Shown here: positions 52,471 to 63,821 of the stretch, in pieces
How positions within the stretch are numbered: the stretch's first letter is position 1
Layout of the letters: every line of letters begins with the position of its first letter
DNA from: Viridothelium virens
Taxonomy: Eukaryota > Ascomycota > Dothideomycetes > Trypetheliales > Trypetheliaceae
Direction: 5' to 3'
Assembly: GCA_010094025.1 (NCBI GenBank)
Contig: ML991795.1
Location: 186,001 to 250,000 of the forward strand
Length of the DNA stretch: 64,000 nucleotides
The notes under the pieces: generated by a model
What the model was told of the DNA's origin: nothing
Database searches by the model: none
The model's input: only the letters and a program-made list of their open reading frames with translations
Position numbers and translations under genes: made by a program

Positions 52471-53990
52471 CTACTTCTTCGCCGGAATCCCCAACGCCGT
52501 CCCCCCAATATCCCAACCCGCCCCCTTCCCCTCCACCTCAAACTCACGCACCTGCATACACATCCCCTCCAACGTCGTACACACACCCCGATACCCCAGC
52601 CCACCCTGCTCGACCGCCCTCTCCGCCTGCGCCCCCGACGCAAACTGATGTATGCAGCTACTCATCATCGTACCCGGCTGCACCAACGCAATCAGCCCCG
52701 TCGGCTCGCGCAGCCCCAACACGCGCCCCAGGAACGGCAGCGCGTGCAGCGTGAGGATGTACGCTTCGATGCCGTGCGCGAGCAGCAGCATGAGGATCGG
52801 AGGGAGGGCCGTCGTCTGGCACCTGCGCAGGACTTCGAGGAGGTGGTAGATCGAGTTGAAGGTCGGTGGCGGGTTGGGGTCGGTGATGGCGAAGGCGCGG
52901 CCGCTGGGGGGGGTGGAGGTGGGAGAGGGGGGAGGTGGGTGGGCGAGCGCGGCTTCGTAGAGGAGGTGGGCGAGCGAGATGTTGGCTGCGTGGACGGAGT
53001 TCTGGGTGCAGTGCGCTATCCAGCTGGAGGAGGGGGAGGGAGTTGTTAGTGGGGGGATTGGAGAGGGTGGGGATGGGATGGGATGGGATGGGATGGGATG
53101 GCGACTCACGATTCTATCTTTCCGCGGTCCATGTGGAAGCTTATACAGAGGTCGTGCCGGTTACCGTAAACTTGGCAAGCGGGTCGTATGACGCCTGTTC
53201 GGAATGAGGGTTCGTTGGCTTTCAGCACCAAGTCTTCTGCTTGGGCTTTCGTCATGGCATAGTTGGCGAAGTAGGCGCCATGAGGTCGGATATTCTGGTC
53301 CTGATCGGGATCCTTGAAGACTTGGACATAGTTGTCGGGCATCTTCTTCCATGGCGGTATCCAGAAATTGACAGGACGGATTGAAATAGATCCAGAAGAT
53401 GTCGCTACCAAGATATCCGCCCCGACCTTCTTTGCTGCCGACATTACATTCTCAGTCCCAGTCACGTTGACCTTGGACACTCGATTGATGAGCGATATAC
53501 TGCGCTCGCCTGGCCGAATTGCAGCTGCAGTGTGAAAGACGGTCAGAGGCAATGACGCGACCTTGGAAGGCCATGGCTTTTCGAATGCCGCAGTGGTAGA
53601 TTCGATAGACGTGATGTCTGCTTGAGCAAATTGCACATCTTTAGCATTCCCCCTGCCCAAGTCTGTTCGAACCGGCTTTCGGAAGTCGACAATGCGAATG
53701 CTTTCGGGTGGCTGGCCCCGAGCCAGTAGATGAAGAACGATGAAGCCACCGACGAGACCAGATCCACCAACCACAACATAACGCCGTTGCAGTGCTGGTG
53801 GAAGGTGCGCTGTAAAGTCAATGGGGTTTTCACATACCTGTCTATAGGTCCTGCGGATTTGTTCATCAGTCCACTCAGGAGCAGACAACTTTCGAGCTTC
53901 CTCCGGAACGTGCTTAAGACCGTTGTTCACGTGCCATAGGTACAAGATCAGTAAGACGAGGAAAACGCCGATCACATATGGTGTAACCAT
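52471..53990 (-). CDS. NAD(P)-dependent 3-beta-HSD/epimerase-like membrane reductase
   Basis: Exons (minus): 53990-53110 and 53023-52471; intron 86 bp; 477 aa. Residues 5-22 (YVIGVFLVLLILYLW) form a membrane anchor. The Rossmann fold starts at YVVVGGSGLVGGFIVLHLLA (GxxGxxG), followed by SIRIVDFRKPVRTD and TVFHTAAAIRPGER; the active-site pair is in YFANYAMTKAQAED (YxxxK), and VIRPACQVYG is the substrate-side strand. This is the extended SDR type of 3-beta-hydroxysteroid dehydrogenase/C4-decarboxylase relatives (Erg26-like group). Its substrate is unknown; a sterol or a secondary metabolite is possible. The intron carries six tandem GGATG repeats next to the donor site. Confidence 0.87.
53071..53100. 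repeat. GGATG pentanucleotide microsatellite (6 units)
   Basis: Six perfect copies of GGATG on the plus strand (CATCC on the gene strand), starting 10 bp inside the intron of the reductase gene, right after its GTGAGT donor. Length is probably variable between strains. Confidence 0.9.
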
Positions 53991-54723
53991 GGCACAGAGG
54001 GTGGAGGATTACGAAGCGTCCTAAGGTGACACAGGGCAGCCGCAAAACTCATGCATTGAAGAAATTGTTCGCTCAAACACTGATGGATCAAGAAGGATTT
54101 AGAGAAATCTGGTTCGGCCAGCTGGAGTGCTAACTCAAGGCTATGGTTGGTGTTGGCCAAATGGAAGAGAGGACCTAATTAATGACCAATCAGAGACAGC
54201 CTTTTTCTTTATTTAGATCTGCCTCACGAAGATATTCTCTGTGCATTTCGCATTCGCTGTCTAACCTTATTGCAGGAGTAGTAGCCCATTCTGCTAAAGT
54301 TGAAGATAATGAAATAGACATAGCGGTCGACGGTTGCATAGCAGATTGTTGATGATAAGGTAATGTACAATATAATTCTACATAGAAAAGGGACAAAAGT
54401 GCCCGTAGTCGACCAACGCTTACGCTTTAACGCTATCAATCGAAGTTTGGTATCATACCTCGCCACTCATACTGGACGGGCTAAGGCCACGTTATTCCTC
54501 CGCGCGTCTCCGCGACACCGGAAGACGCTTACCGGTATTCCAGGCATGCAACAGCCCTTGGACATTTGATTTCCTGGTCAGACATCCAAATCTAAGGCTG
54601 TGCACCGGCAATTTTTGGCGCGGGTATCTTCTCCATGTCTTGTGACGTTGGGATGTCAGGCTGCCAGTACAGCGCTTCGTCTGTATCCATAATCGGATCA
54701 CTTCATCACAATTCCCGGGACCT
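53991..54723. other. Intergenic region, no gene recognised
   Basis: 733 bp between the reductase start and the GT90 gene end. Short open frames without recognisable motifs. Confidence 0.5.
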
Positions 54724-56617
54724 CTACACCTTGCCTTGCGAGTTGTAAGCCGTCAACCTGTTCGTCATGTATTAGCCTTGTCTCGGTGAAGTATGGCTCA
54801 ACAGCCGATCCTGAAAGGTTGAGACTCACATGAACAGCTCCCACGTAACCCCATTCCAGACCTTCTCCTCCCACACCTTCTGGTCCTTCCCTTCTCCCTC
54901 GCTCTTTTGCTCCACTGTCCATGGCTTAGGCTCCCAGCTCTGTACCTTTGCCCATTTCTCAAACATTTTACGCCAATAGCATGCCTGCGCCGCGGGTGTC
55001 AAATAGCGCTCTTTGAGTAGCTCTTTCGCGTTGCGGGCAATATTCTCCGAATCCTCAGGGTGTGAGAGGTGGTGTGACATGACGTCCGGCAGCGTGACGA
55101 AGCCATCAAGTTCGATGACGTTTTGGTCAGGGCCAGATGACTGCAGAAGGTGGGTAAAAGTTTCAATCCAGTATGGACGTCGCATGAGGACTACCGAGGC
55201 GCAGTTGAGGATGTATTTAAGACGGCCGGAGTAGCTATTTCCTATAGATGGAATGTGACTTAGCGCTTGTACTCTAGAAATAGACAGGACAGAATTCTTC
55301 TTTTTGAAGAGAAATTCGAAACTTTATTGGGTGTTTGGATGTTGTCGCTTGAACCGGATCACTGTAAGAGACATGGTGCACAGTGTGGGAAACAAGCCTG
55401 CTGTACGCTTTGTACGTATAACGCGGCATAAGGGAAATGTATCCGAGCAAGAATACGAGTTCGCAGAAAGTGACTACAACGAAGGAATGTTTTAAGTACG
55501 TACCTTCGGTCTGGACCAGATATTGGTAGTCGCAATGGTCGACCATACGAGTGAAGTTCCCTGGACGACCCCAGATGATGGCCTCTATATCTGCCCATTC
55601 GTGTCCTTCGGCAGCTCTGAGAAGGTCGTGCCTCTCTTCATTTGAATCGGAGCCTCTCCAGAATGCTAGCTGCTTCTTTTTTGAGAAGTCCGACTTGTCC
55701 TCCAGTTCTCGCACGAACTGCTGATAGGAACCGACAATTTTATTATCCCATGCCCAATAACCAAAGTCAGGCATCACCCAGTGAGATTCATCTTCCGGAG
55801 CACGGCAGAGTGTCCAAAACGGCGCGGGATTCCATTCAGCATCAGCAAGAGAGAACACAAACTCAACATTAGGGATGGGACCCTGGTGAGCAACGATGAC
55901 TCGGTGAATGGAGCCCAGGATGGCCATCATGCGGGGAAGATCGAAAATGCCAGGCTCAACGGTAATATGAGTCTGCATGATGTAAAGTTGATGATCATAA
56001 ATCATTGCTCGGACAACATTTCCTCTTTCTGTTATGTTCATGTCATCCTCAGAGATGCCTCTATCCTTGTAATACATGGCCGCTCGATCGATCTCCGCGT
56101 AATAATCGGGGAAAGCATTGTCGCATTGCGAGTCGGAGAGACTGTAGTCGAAGCTATCTCGCGCTGGGTCAAATTTCCACTCCGACTGACCGCTGACGTG
56201 AGTATTTGAAGAGTGCAAGCCGGTCGAATGGCTACCTGGCACGCGATGCTTTGAACTATCTTGACTGTTCGATGCAAGCTCATCCCGCAACGGAGGAAGT
56301 GCACCGGCAAGGGTTGCGGAGGGCGTGCAAGCACAGGTCGATGCTGTGCCAATAGCGGAGGATCCCTTGATCATCGAAACAACGCTGCTGTCTTGGGGAG
56401 ACATTGTCGCTAATCTGTCACCGTTTATTCGATCTTTCCAGTCGCCATTATTGTAGCGCGACTTTTGCCATGAAGATAGGGTGTACATGCGCTCATAATC
56501 CCACGATTGAAAAGTACCCATGCTCAATACCATGAGAAAGAAGAAAGCAACGATGAGACAGCATGATAAAACAGCAAATTGCGCCTTTTGCGTCGACCTT
56601 GGACTACCGAGCAGCAT
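54724..56617 (-). CDS. Glycosyltransferase family 90 (CAP10-like) type II membrane protein
   Basis: Exons (minus): 56617-55504, 55241-54830, 54757-54724; introns 262 and 72 bp; 519 aa. Residues 13-35 (FAVLSCCLIVAFFFLMVLSM) form a signal anchor, so it is likely a Golgi type II enzyme. A Ser-rich stem leads to the GT90 domain: VEFVFSLADAEWNPAPFWTL, QLAFWRGSDSNEERHDLLRA, then across the intron QTEGNSYSGRLKYILNCASV and VVLMRRPYWIETFTHLLQ, with SENIARNAKELLKERYLTPA near the end. CAP10 of Cryptococcus, the family prototype, acts in capsule xylosylation; in ascomycetes the acceptor is unknown. The last small exon is uncertain: without it the protein ends at ...WELFM. Confidence 0.85.
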
Positions 56618-59465
56618 GATAAAGGTAAAACCGTCCGAGCTAGCAGTCGAGAATCGATTCGTCGACGTCCCCGAATGAATGCAAACCAGAACACCGTCCC
56701 TTTCGTGACGGGGCGAGTCAAGGACTATCTAGGTATTAGTAGACATAAATCCCATCACTGCTCCATTCCAAAGCCTCTTACTTGTTTTCAAGGAAATGCA
56801 ACAATATGAAAAATCTTTGTTATATGTTCTGTTCTTTGACCAAAACTAGGTATCCTTGTGAGGGTTGGCGAGGGTGTGGACGTCAATGAGTATTGTTGGA
56901 GCGGTTGTAGACGTGTTGCAGTTCTGGTCTCCCAGCCCACTGAAAGGCTGGACGGACAACTCTTGCTTCCTTCTACGATAATGTTTTTTTTTTCTTTTGA
57001 GGAACTCACTTAGGAGCTAAGATCTGTAGGGATAGAAGAAGAGAAGGAATGGACTGAGCGACGCGAAGAAAATTCACAGATAGTATAGGACTAACGAATG
57101 AGGGGATGTTACGAGTGATAAGATGTACGAGTTTTAGTTGGCTGCATAAGGGGCGAATGGTAGAGAGGCTTGGAACAGGACGTAAGGTGACATGGATGAT
57201 GGAATTTTGACCCCGGTGAGGGCTTACCTAGACGACCAACAATACTGACCAAATACTTGTCATCAGGTAAGGCCACGGCTTCCGCCAATTGTGTGATGCA
57301 TGGGGCAAATATAGATGGTTTACCTACGCTTTCCTTCATCTGGAGGCTGAGTGATGGCTGTATTTCCTCCTTAAAGGAAGTAGCCGTAAGCGAGACGGGA
57401 AGTGCATGATTTCTGGCCTCTTGCATGATCTGGGCAAACACAGTACGCCGCTGCCAGAGACTGGCGCCTGATTTGGAATGGATACCTCTTCGAAGGTCTG
57501 AATTACTCAATCTTTCAGATCCTCACTCGGCATCCTGATGAGCTTCATGGAAAGGTATTGTGAGAAGAGCGAGTGGCAGTGGCGAGCTGAGCAGAGCGAG
57601 GGTGTGAAAGTCAGCGGCGCAGAGTGCCAAGTTCCCTGAAAGTGCCAAGCATAATCGGCTTCATCCGTTCTAAACCTAATCAAGACTAGGCGCTGGCAGT
57701 ATGTGAGGTAGCCACAAAAAGTGCCTTGCATGTTACAAGGATGAGCGATCAACCGTCGGTGAGGCGCACAGAAAAGATTAAGTGCTGCTTGCGAAGGCTT
57801 GTTAAGGCTTGCTGTAATGAAAGTCAAATCCTTCCATAAGCAGCATCATGGTCCGAGATGAGCTGGCTGCACAAAGCCATCCCTGGCCCACTCCTCCCTC
57901 CACCTGTGACAGCCTACATAGCGACCACATCCAATCAACTCAGAACGCCATCTGCTGTGCTGTCGCATCCCATCAAGTAGGTCAACTCGTGACGATGCAA
58001 TACGCGTGCCAAATCACACTCCCACCTGCGCAGGACCCCATCCTGGCCTCAATGACGTGCTCGAGATGGGCCGTAATTCTGCTCGCTCAAGGCGCTCCAG
58101 AAAGCTATTTTGGGTGGTTAGACTCCAAAAACGATCTTAGCATCTCATCCGTGGAGAGGGCGCCTTGAAACGCGGCAGGTTTCTCTGATTGGTCTATTCT
58201 TGTGTTTCCGGCTGGACTGCGCCACCCAGTAGAGTAATAATCTCACTCGAGTACGGAGTACGGGGTAATCAGTACCGTAATACGGGACGCAGAGAAGGAC
58301 GGGGGGCGCATGGATCAAAGCTTCTGTATCTACAAGCCTAGCCAGATACGAGATTACCGCGCATGATGTGCACAATAAGGTAGTACCCGTGTTGTTGGGC
58401 CATGCACGCTACGCTGACCCAAAATTGGTGGTTGGCCCTCGAGACGGCATGGACTGCTGGCAGCCGCCCCCCTGCTCATTGTGGCTAACTCTTCCCCAAG
58501 CCCTATCCTTCGAATAGCTTCTCGCCTTTTCGTTCCACAGCAGATGGGAAATTGGCATCGACACTCTACCTACAAACTGAACGGAACCCTCGCGACGCCA
58601 TGAATATGTGGGCGCATGCTCTTCATGCCGTGACACGCCAGACAAATCATCATCGACGGATGCATAATCGACGCTACGGTGCAAACAGTTGGAGAGATCT
58701 GGTTGACTGGACGCCGTCGATCCAAGATCTGGACGCTTTTCCCTGGGCTTTGTTTTCCAGAAATTCGACGAAATTCGTCCCGCCCGCTGACCATGGGATT
58801 GTGGCCCTTGTCACTTTACAGACTGGAAGGAACTAGTTACCGGAAGTTGACACGGTTATGATGACCTAGAATTCCGGCCAACTGTACAAAACATCGCTCA
58901 GATTAAGGTATCCGCATAATCCTGAACGCATAAATCACCGTGATACTAGTTGACAACCTCATTATGATTCAATTTCGTGGTCAAGAGTCTCATTTAGAAC
59001 TCGGGCAAATTGCCCAACCTGGATGGTTTGACACATCTGCGTGGAGCTTCCTGGTCGAAGACTCCACATCCACTCGTCATGTGCAATTCGTGATGATTTT
59101 CCACAGCCGACAGGACGGCATAAGGACCCTCCTTGAGATGCGCTTTCTACCATTGTTCAAACATTTGTTAGCCTCGCACAAAATCACGCGAAGTGGTGTA
59201 TGCGTCACACCTTCACGGCTAGTTGATACAGAAGGAACTTCTCTAAGATTTGGCCTCTAAATCACTGCATTGTCTATCAACTCCTAACAAACCCACAGTC
59301 TCCAAGGTATCGCAACTCTCTTTGCGATGCATTCCTGCTAGTTGCTTGCCTTGGAACTCCTGCCTCCCAGTCTCATATCTAGAAACCGTCCTTTATCCCT
59401 GACTTTGAGGGTATTTGACCCTTTCTATGAGGTTCGGCATGTCCAGTCTGCAGACTCGCTTCCTT
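56618..59465. other. Gene-poor region, 2.8 kb
   Basis: No gene could be assigned with confidence. One open frame at 57510-57109 (listed separately) looks coding-like. TACGGAGTA occurs at 58252-58260. The frames at 57848-58168 and 58940-59260 show no motif. No transposase or reverse-transcriptase blocks were seen. Confidence 0.5.
57109..57510 (-). CDS. Hypothetical protein fragment, coding-like open frame
   Basis: 133 codons, with a well-mixed composition that looks protein-like (GASLWQRRTVFAQIMQEARN; SLTATSFKEEIQPSLSLQMK; ALPDDKYLVSIVGRLG). A GTAAGC donor directly after VGRLG suggests the coding part ends there and continues in another exon that I cannot find. A possible upstream exon near 57548 would need an intron under 30 bp, which is too short. 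I do not recognise the family; it could be a gene remnant. Confidence 0.25.
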   Translation of the reverse strand: MSNSDLRRGIHSKSGASLWQRRTVFAQIMQEARNHALPVSLTATSFKEEIQPSLSLQMKESVGKPSIFAPCITQLAEAVALPDDKYLVSIVGRLGKPSPGSKFHHPCHLTSCSKPLYHSPLMQPTKTRTSYHS

Positions 59466-60626
59466 TCATTGCCACCGCTTGCGTTTCTTACGGGGAGATT
59501 GATCCACGACCTTGGTCGCTTGCAATTTATCGTTCAAATGGCCTTCGTCGTCAATTTCCAAAGGAGCAATTTGCACAGGAGCAGTTTGCACAGGAGCAAT
59601 TTCCTCACGGGCAGATTGCGCAGTGGCAAGATCCTCAGTAGCGATTTCCAAAGGATCAAATAACGAAAGAGCAGTTTTCAAACCAGGAGAGCCCGGATGA
59701 GTGGCCTTTCTGGCCTGTTCATTCTTGATGGCCTCGGTGAGCACGGGAAGATGTCGGCTTCGAATCTGAAGAAGCGCGTGAAGGCGCATGGTATTCCAAT
59801 CCGAAGGCGCGAGAGTATCCTCGGGGAGGACACCGATGCAACAACACAGATTCCAATATGTTACCGTGCCGCTTTCTGTGCTGTCGTCTCTGGGAAGTGC
59901 ATATCCCCGCTGCAACAATGGTTACTCTCAAGGTCATTTCAATGCAAAAGGCAGCTCGCTTACAAAATCAAGAAAGTCCTCCGCGAGCCTGAGAGTTACA
60001 TCATTGCCATTCAAGCGATCCTTGTATGCTCTATAAGCGAGACTGTAGTTCTCTGCACTGCGATATGCACGCGTCGGATCCAAAAGCTGTAACGTAGAGA
60101 TTTTTTCTCCTCTACATGCCTCGTTCCTCAAGCAAACAAGAAACCAGTGGCCTTGCCAGTGATGATGTATGACGAGGACCATTCTAGCAGTTCCAGCGAA
60201 GGCGTCAAATTTCTCATCCTTGCCGCCTCCAGACTGCTCTGAACAATGGTCTAACACGACCTTAATGTCATCTGGTATGGAGAGAGAAGCAAGCACATAT
60301 TTCCAGAAGTTCATTGACCATGGACGTCCCGGACCAGTAGCGAGGGAATGCGAATGAAGCTTTTCTTCTCCAGGAAAAAGCACAGAATCTTGGGTCTGGA
60401 GCCTAATATTGCTCTCTGCTATGAGGTGTTCTACAGAAGCATTGATTTCTTCTTCCAGACTTGACTTCTCAAGTCCGCCTAATACCAAAGTGTTAGCGGG
60501 TCAGTGTTTGAAGACGCGGTTGAGATGGTGATTACATTGGAAGTACTTATGCTGCAAATCTTGCACTTGAATGCGTTGCTTATTGAGGTCAAAGTACGGA
60601 CCAGTTTTTGGCGCAGTCGAAGCCAT
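59466..60626 (-). CDS. Ulp1-like (C48-type) cysteine-peptidase-fold protein, catalytic Cys possibly replaced
   Basis: Exons (minus): 60626-60536, 60478-59964, 59909-59466; introns 57 and 54 bp; 349 aa. Starts MASTAPKTGPYFDLNKQRIQ and crosses the first intron at KYFQC-GLEKSS. The centre resembles a Ulp1 catalytic core: WSMNFWKYVLASL, then VIHHHWQGHWFLVCLRNE (His of the dyad) and TLQLLDPTRA (Asp). Where Ulp1 enzymes have D-C-G, this protein reads DDSTESGTVTYWN, with Ser in the Cys place. The C-terminal 100 residues are not catalytic and contain degenerate pentapeptide repeats ending in a basic KKRKRW. If the alignment is right it would be an inactive SUMO-protease relative. Fold assignment is by eye only. 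Confidence 0.6.
59562..59681. repeat. Degenerate 15-bp tandem repeat inside the Ulp1-like gene
   Basis: About eight units; the first three (aggagcaatttgcac, aggagcagtttgcac, aggagcaatttcctc) are nearly identical and later units drift. On the gene strand they encode five-residue repeats such as APVQT, APVQI, APLEI. Unit length is a multiple of three, so changes in copy number keep the frame. Confidence 0.8.
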
Positions 60627-62648
60627 GGTTTCTTTCACCCGTGGCTATGGGCTTCTTCGCTTGCAAATATCACAAGATATTGACCCGAGAGAGAATGAGA
60701 TGAGGGACTGGTCAAGTATTGGCGTTGCGTATCGCCTGGCAATAGATCACCGTATCTATAAAGAGAAGATCAAGTAAAGCGAGGATGAAGTTTTGGATGA
60801 AGTTTACAAGGAGAACTAAGCGAGAAGTGAGAAGGCTTTGATCTCGTGAGTGCTCCTCGAGCCTTCAGTTTCAGGATACGCAAGCTGGTTTTTGGAGCTG
60901 ATTGAGCCCAAAGTGAGAAGGTAATAATGCTGATAACTGACATGTCTTGGATGATAGGCAGCTTCAAGGACCTTTGGAATCACGATTTGACAAGATTGGT
61001 GCAAAGCCCGTATAGAGCTGACAGTACGCTATTTCTCAAACAGCAGTTGATGTCCAACCCTCGCAGTATGATAAGCACTCTCGAGTAAACTAATCAAAGC
61101 GCTCAATAGGAAGGATGTTCTCATAAGCCGCTGCACCCATTTCAGAATATGGCTTCCCAGAAGAAACGAGGTATGCCTTTGCATGTACTTGGTCAGATAA
61201 CTTTGTTAGCAGTTACTGACATGAAATCAGAGAAGAGGATGGATTCTCTAGAATCTAGGTAGTAGCTGAAAGCTATATACACCTAGCGAATAGGGATGAA
61301 ACTGCCTCCTCTCGTCCCTGGTAACTGCTTGCCTCCAGACCAAACTGTGCTCCACCTGCCAGAATCGATAGCATCGATGAATCACGTAACAGTTACTCTG
61401 AATGCATCAATTGCTATTTGATTCTTATTGAAGCAAACAAGTATTCGCAAACGACTTCGGTCACATTCAGCAATTGAGCATTCTTAATCCCTTCACAGAC
61501 AGGCGGACGGATGATGAGCACGACAAAAAGCAGGAGCGGACTTGATATCGAGTCCCAGGCCACTTACGGCGATGTTGCAAATGACTACACGAATCTTTAC
61601 CTGGAATGGACTTCAACAAGATGGACTGAGATATCGAAAGCACGCGTCCACTGCTTGTATCTACTCTGGACGGCTATTAGAAATTGTTCTGCTTCGATAA
61701 GTGAAAAATTGACTCGTAGGGACTTTCGAATCGGGCAATGCCACAAAGGATCGTGGTGATCCCGCACGAACGCTTGACCAAAAGCGCCGAACCCAGCTTT
61801 GCGCGAGCACGCGTCAACTTATGGCTCTCGCTGGCTGCAAAGCGACATTGCCCGGATTCTCCTCAGTCTTACACGGTGGGGGCGAAAAGCAAGCTTATCG
61901 TACCTTGTACCAGTTTCCTTCGGTTCGATAACAATATTTCGATACCAGAATCTTTGTATGGCTCACCGGTCAATGGTTTATGCTGCAGATAAGAGGCAGT
62001 TTTGTGTCTTTTCTTATCAATCAACAGTCATCGGGAATCGAACTGTATTTTCTTGTATCGATCCAAACATACTCAGGCATGTGGAAGAAGGTCGGCAGAC
62101 ACAGATTGCTGTGCTTCAATATTTACCGTAAAATCATGTCTATAATTAAAGATGGCTCAGCTCCGTGCTAAAATCAACGAGAACGGGGTTTCAGACCATG
62201 CGAGACGCCTGATCATCCACCATCAAACCTTCACGATTGGATCAGCCTTATTCGTCGGCGTGTCTTCGCACCGATCAGGCTGATGGTTCAGTATTTCCAA
62301 GGTCAATAGGTGGCGTTGGAAGGTCCTGGGCTGAAACCATCCCTATTGCAGCTCAAGGAACCTGTCTCAGCCGTGGCGGCATGTGCACCATTACTGCGTT
62401 GTAAAATCTCAGTATGTCTCTTCCAAGTAGCTTCGGAATTTGTTATTCCCAGACTACTAGCAAAACGGGCACAAAGTCTTCAGTCGTATCCCTTTTCTAA
62501 CTTCTTTGTCTTGCATCGCGAGCTCGATGCTGGACAGGAGCGAACTTAATCTCAAGACGGATGGTACACAGGCCAGCATGGGTGATCAGACTTTTCTACA
62601 AGCATGGAGCTTTGAGGATCCGGATAAGTATGACTTTTGCCTCCCAAC
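60627..62648. other. Gene-poor region, 2.0 kb
   Basis: Several short open frames (for example 61511-61759 and 61799-62131 on plus) without recognisable motifs. No RNA gene or repeat seen. Probably intergenic. Confidence 0.5.
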
Positions 62649-63821
62649 ATGCGTTATCTCTCGCTCATATCCAGCTCCAGTCCTCTAAGCAGGGCATCCG
62701 CGACGAGAAGTAGAGAAGACGTCTTCGCCACAACGGCCATCCTGGATACTGCACTACGGCGTATGACCGAACGTGATATCCAAGTAAGCGCAACAATGAC
62801 AACAGCCTGGAGTCCCACTCTTCCCAAGGGCACCCCAAGAAAGCGGCAAACTACCAGACTTTTTAGTCTTGTTGAGAGGCCTGCTCTTCCGCTCACACCC
62901 GAAACTGCAGCAGTATCCCCTATCGCTACTATCCAGGTTGGCACCACTTCGTCAACGGTTTTCGTCACACTCACTTCTGTCACGCTTACTTCCGTCTCTA
63001 CTGTGGTTACTCTAAGCTCGACAGTAACTCCTACTTCTATCAAGCAAGCCTGCTCTCAGTCATCTTGTAGCTCAACTCCAGCACCAACACTTTCACAGCC
63101 AACAGAAACGTCGAAACCATCGTCAGGACTATCCAACGGCGCTACCGCTGGTATCGTGATTGGCGTCTTCTTCGCTCTTAGTATGTTATTCTGTCTCTTT
63201 TTTTGGTGGTGGCGACGTTCTGGACGGACTCGTCGCACTTCGCCCACCAAAAAGGGATGGTACAGCGGGATTCTCGGCACTGTCTCGCCGCTCGACAATA
63301 GAATCAACGAGAAGCCCGAGCTTGATGATACCGGGACCATGACTGCCAAAAAGGCTGAACTTCATGGGGATGCGATGGTACTCGAATTGCCGTCCACCCA
63401 GACCCCAATGAATCCTGTCGAGCTCCCTGAGGACACCGTGGAAAGGGAGAGTGGGCAAAGTTCTTCTGGATGTATAGCAGCCCAAAGGCCGCCTCAGCGC
63501 AAGCAGAGCTCGACTTCGTCGACCAGACACCCTTGGCCTGCTAAAATGAAATCGCTACCGTCGGCGATCCCGACTCCTGACTTGCACTCGATGGGTTCGC
63601 ATGATGAGTTACAAGGTAGAACTCTAGTACCTGCAGTATCTTCGGACCTAGTGGAGTCGGGCAAGCAACAAAGCACAATTGAAGGGAAGACGGGAGAATT
63701 AGATAATGAAGAGGCGAAGAGACGAGAAAATTATCCAAAGATCAGGACAAACCTGAAAGACAGGGCAGAAAAGACAGCTTCAAGAGGCATGGGCAACTCT
63801 CTACGCACGATCGCAAGATGA
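62649..63821 (+). CDS. Single-pass membrane protein with Ser/Thr-rich ectodomain (Mid2/Wsc-like layout)
   Basis: About 390 aa from the ATG at 62649 (MRYLSLISSSSPLS). Residues about 70-160 are very rich in Ser, Thr and Val (TSSTVFVTLTSVTLTSVSTV), as in O-mannosylated cell-wall sensors. The membrane segment GIVIGVFFALSMLFCLFFWW is followed by the stop-transfer cluster RRSGRTRR and a 210-residue charged cytoplasmic tail. No clear signal peptide is present at this start, so an upstream exon may be missing. The layout matches fungal Mid2-type proteins that sense wall stress, but no Wsc cysteine domain is seen, so the role is inferred only from shape. Confidence 0.65.
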   Translation: MRYLSLISSSSPLSRASATRSREDVFATTAILDTALRRMTERDIQVSATMTTAWSPTLPKGTPRKRQTTRLFSLVERPALPLTPETAAVSPIATIQVGTTSSTVFVTLTSVTLTSVSTVVTLSSTVTPTSIKQACSQSSCSSTPAPTLSQPTETSKPSSGLSNGATAGIVIGVFFALSMLFCLFFWWWRRSGRTRRTSPTKKGWYSGILGTVSPLDNRINEKPELDDTGTMTAKKAELHGDAMVLELPSTQTPMNPVELPEDTVERESGQSSSGCIAAQRPPQRKQSSTSSTRHPWPAKMKSLPSAIPTPDLHSMGSHDELQGRTLVPAVSSDLVESGKQQSTIEGKTGELDNEEAKRRENYPKIRTNLKDRAEKTASRGMGNSLRTIAR

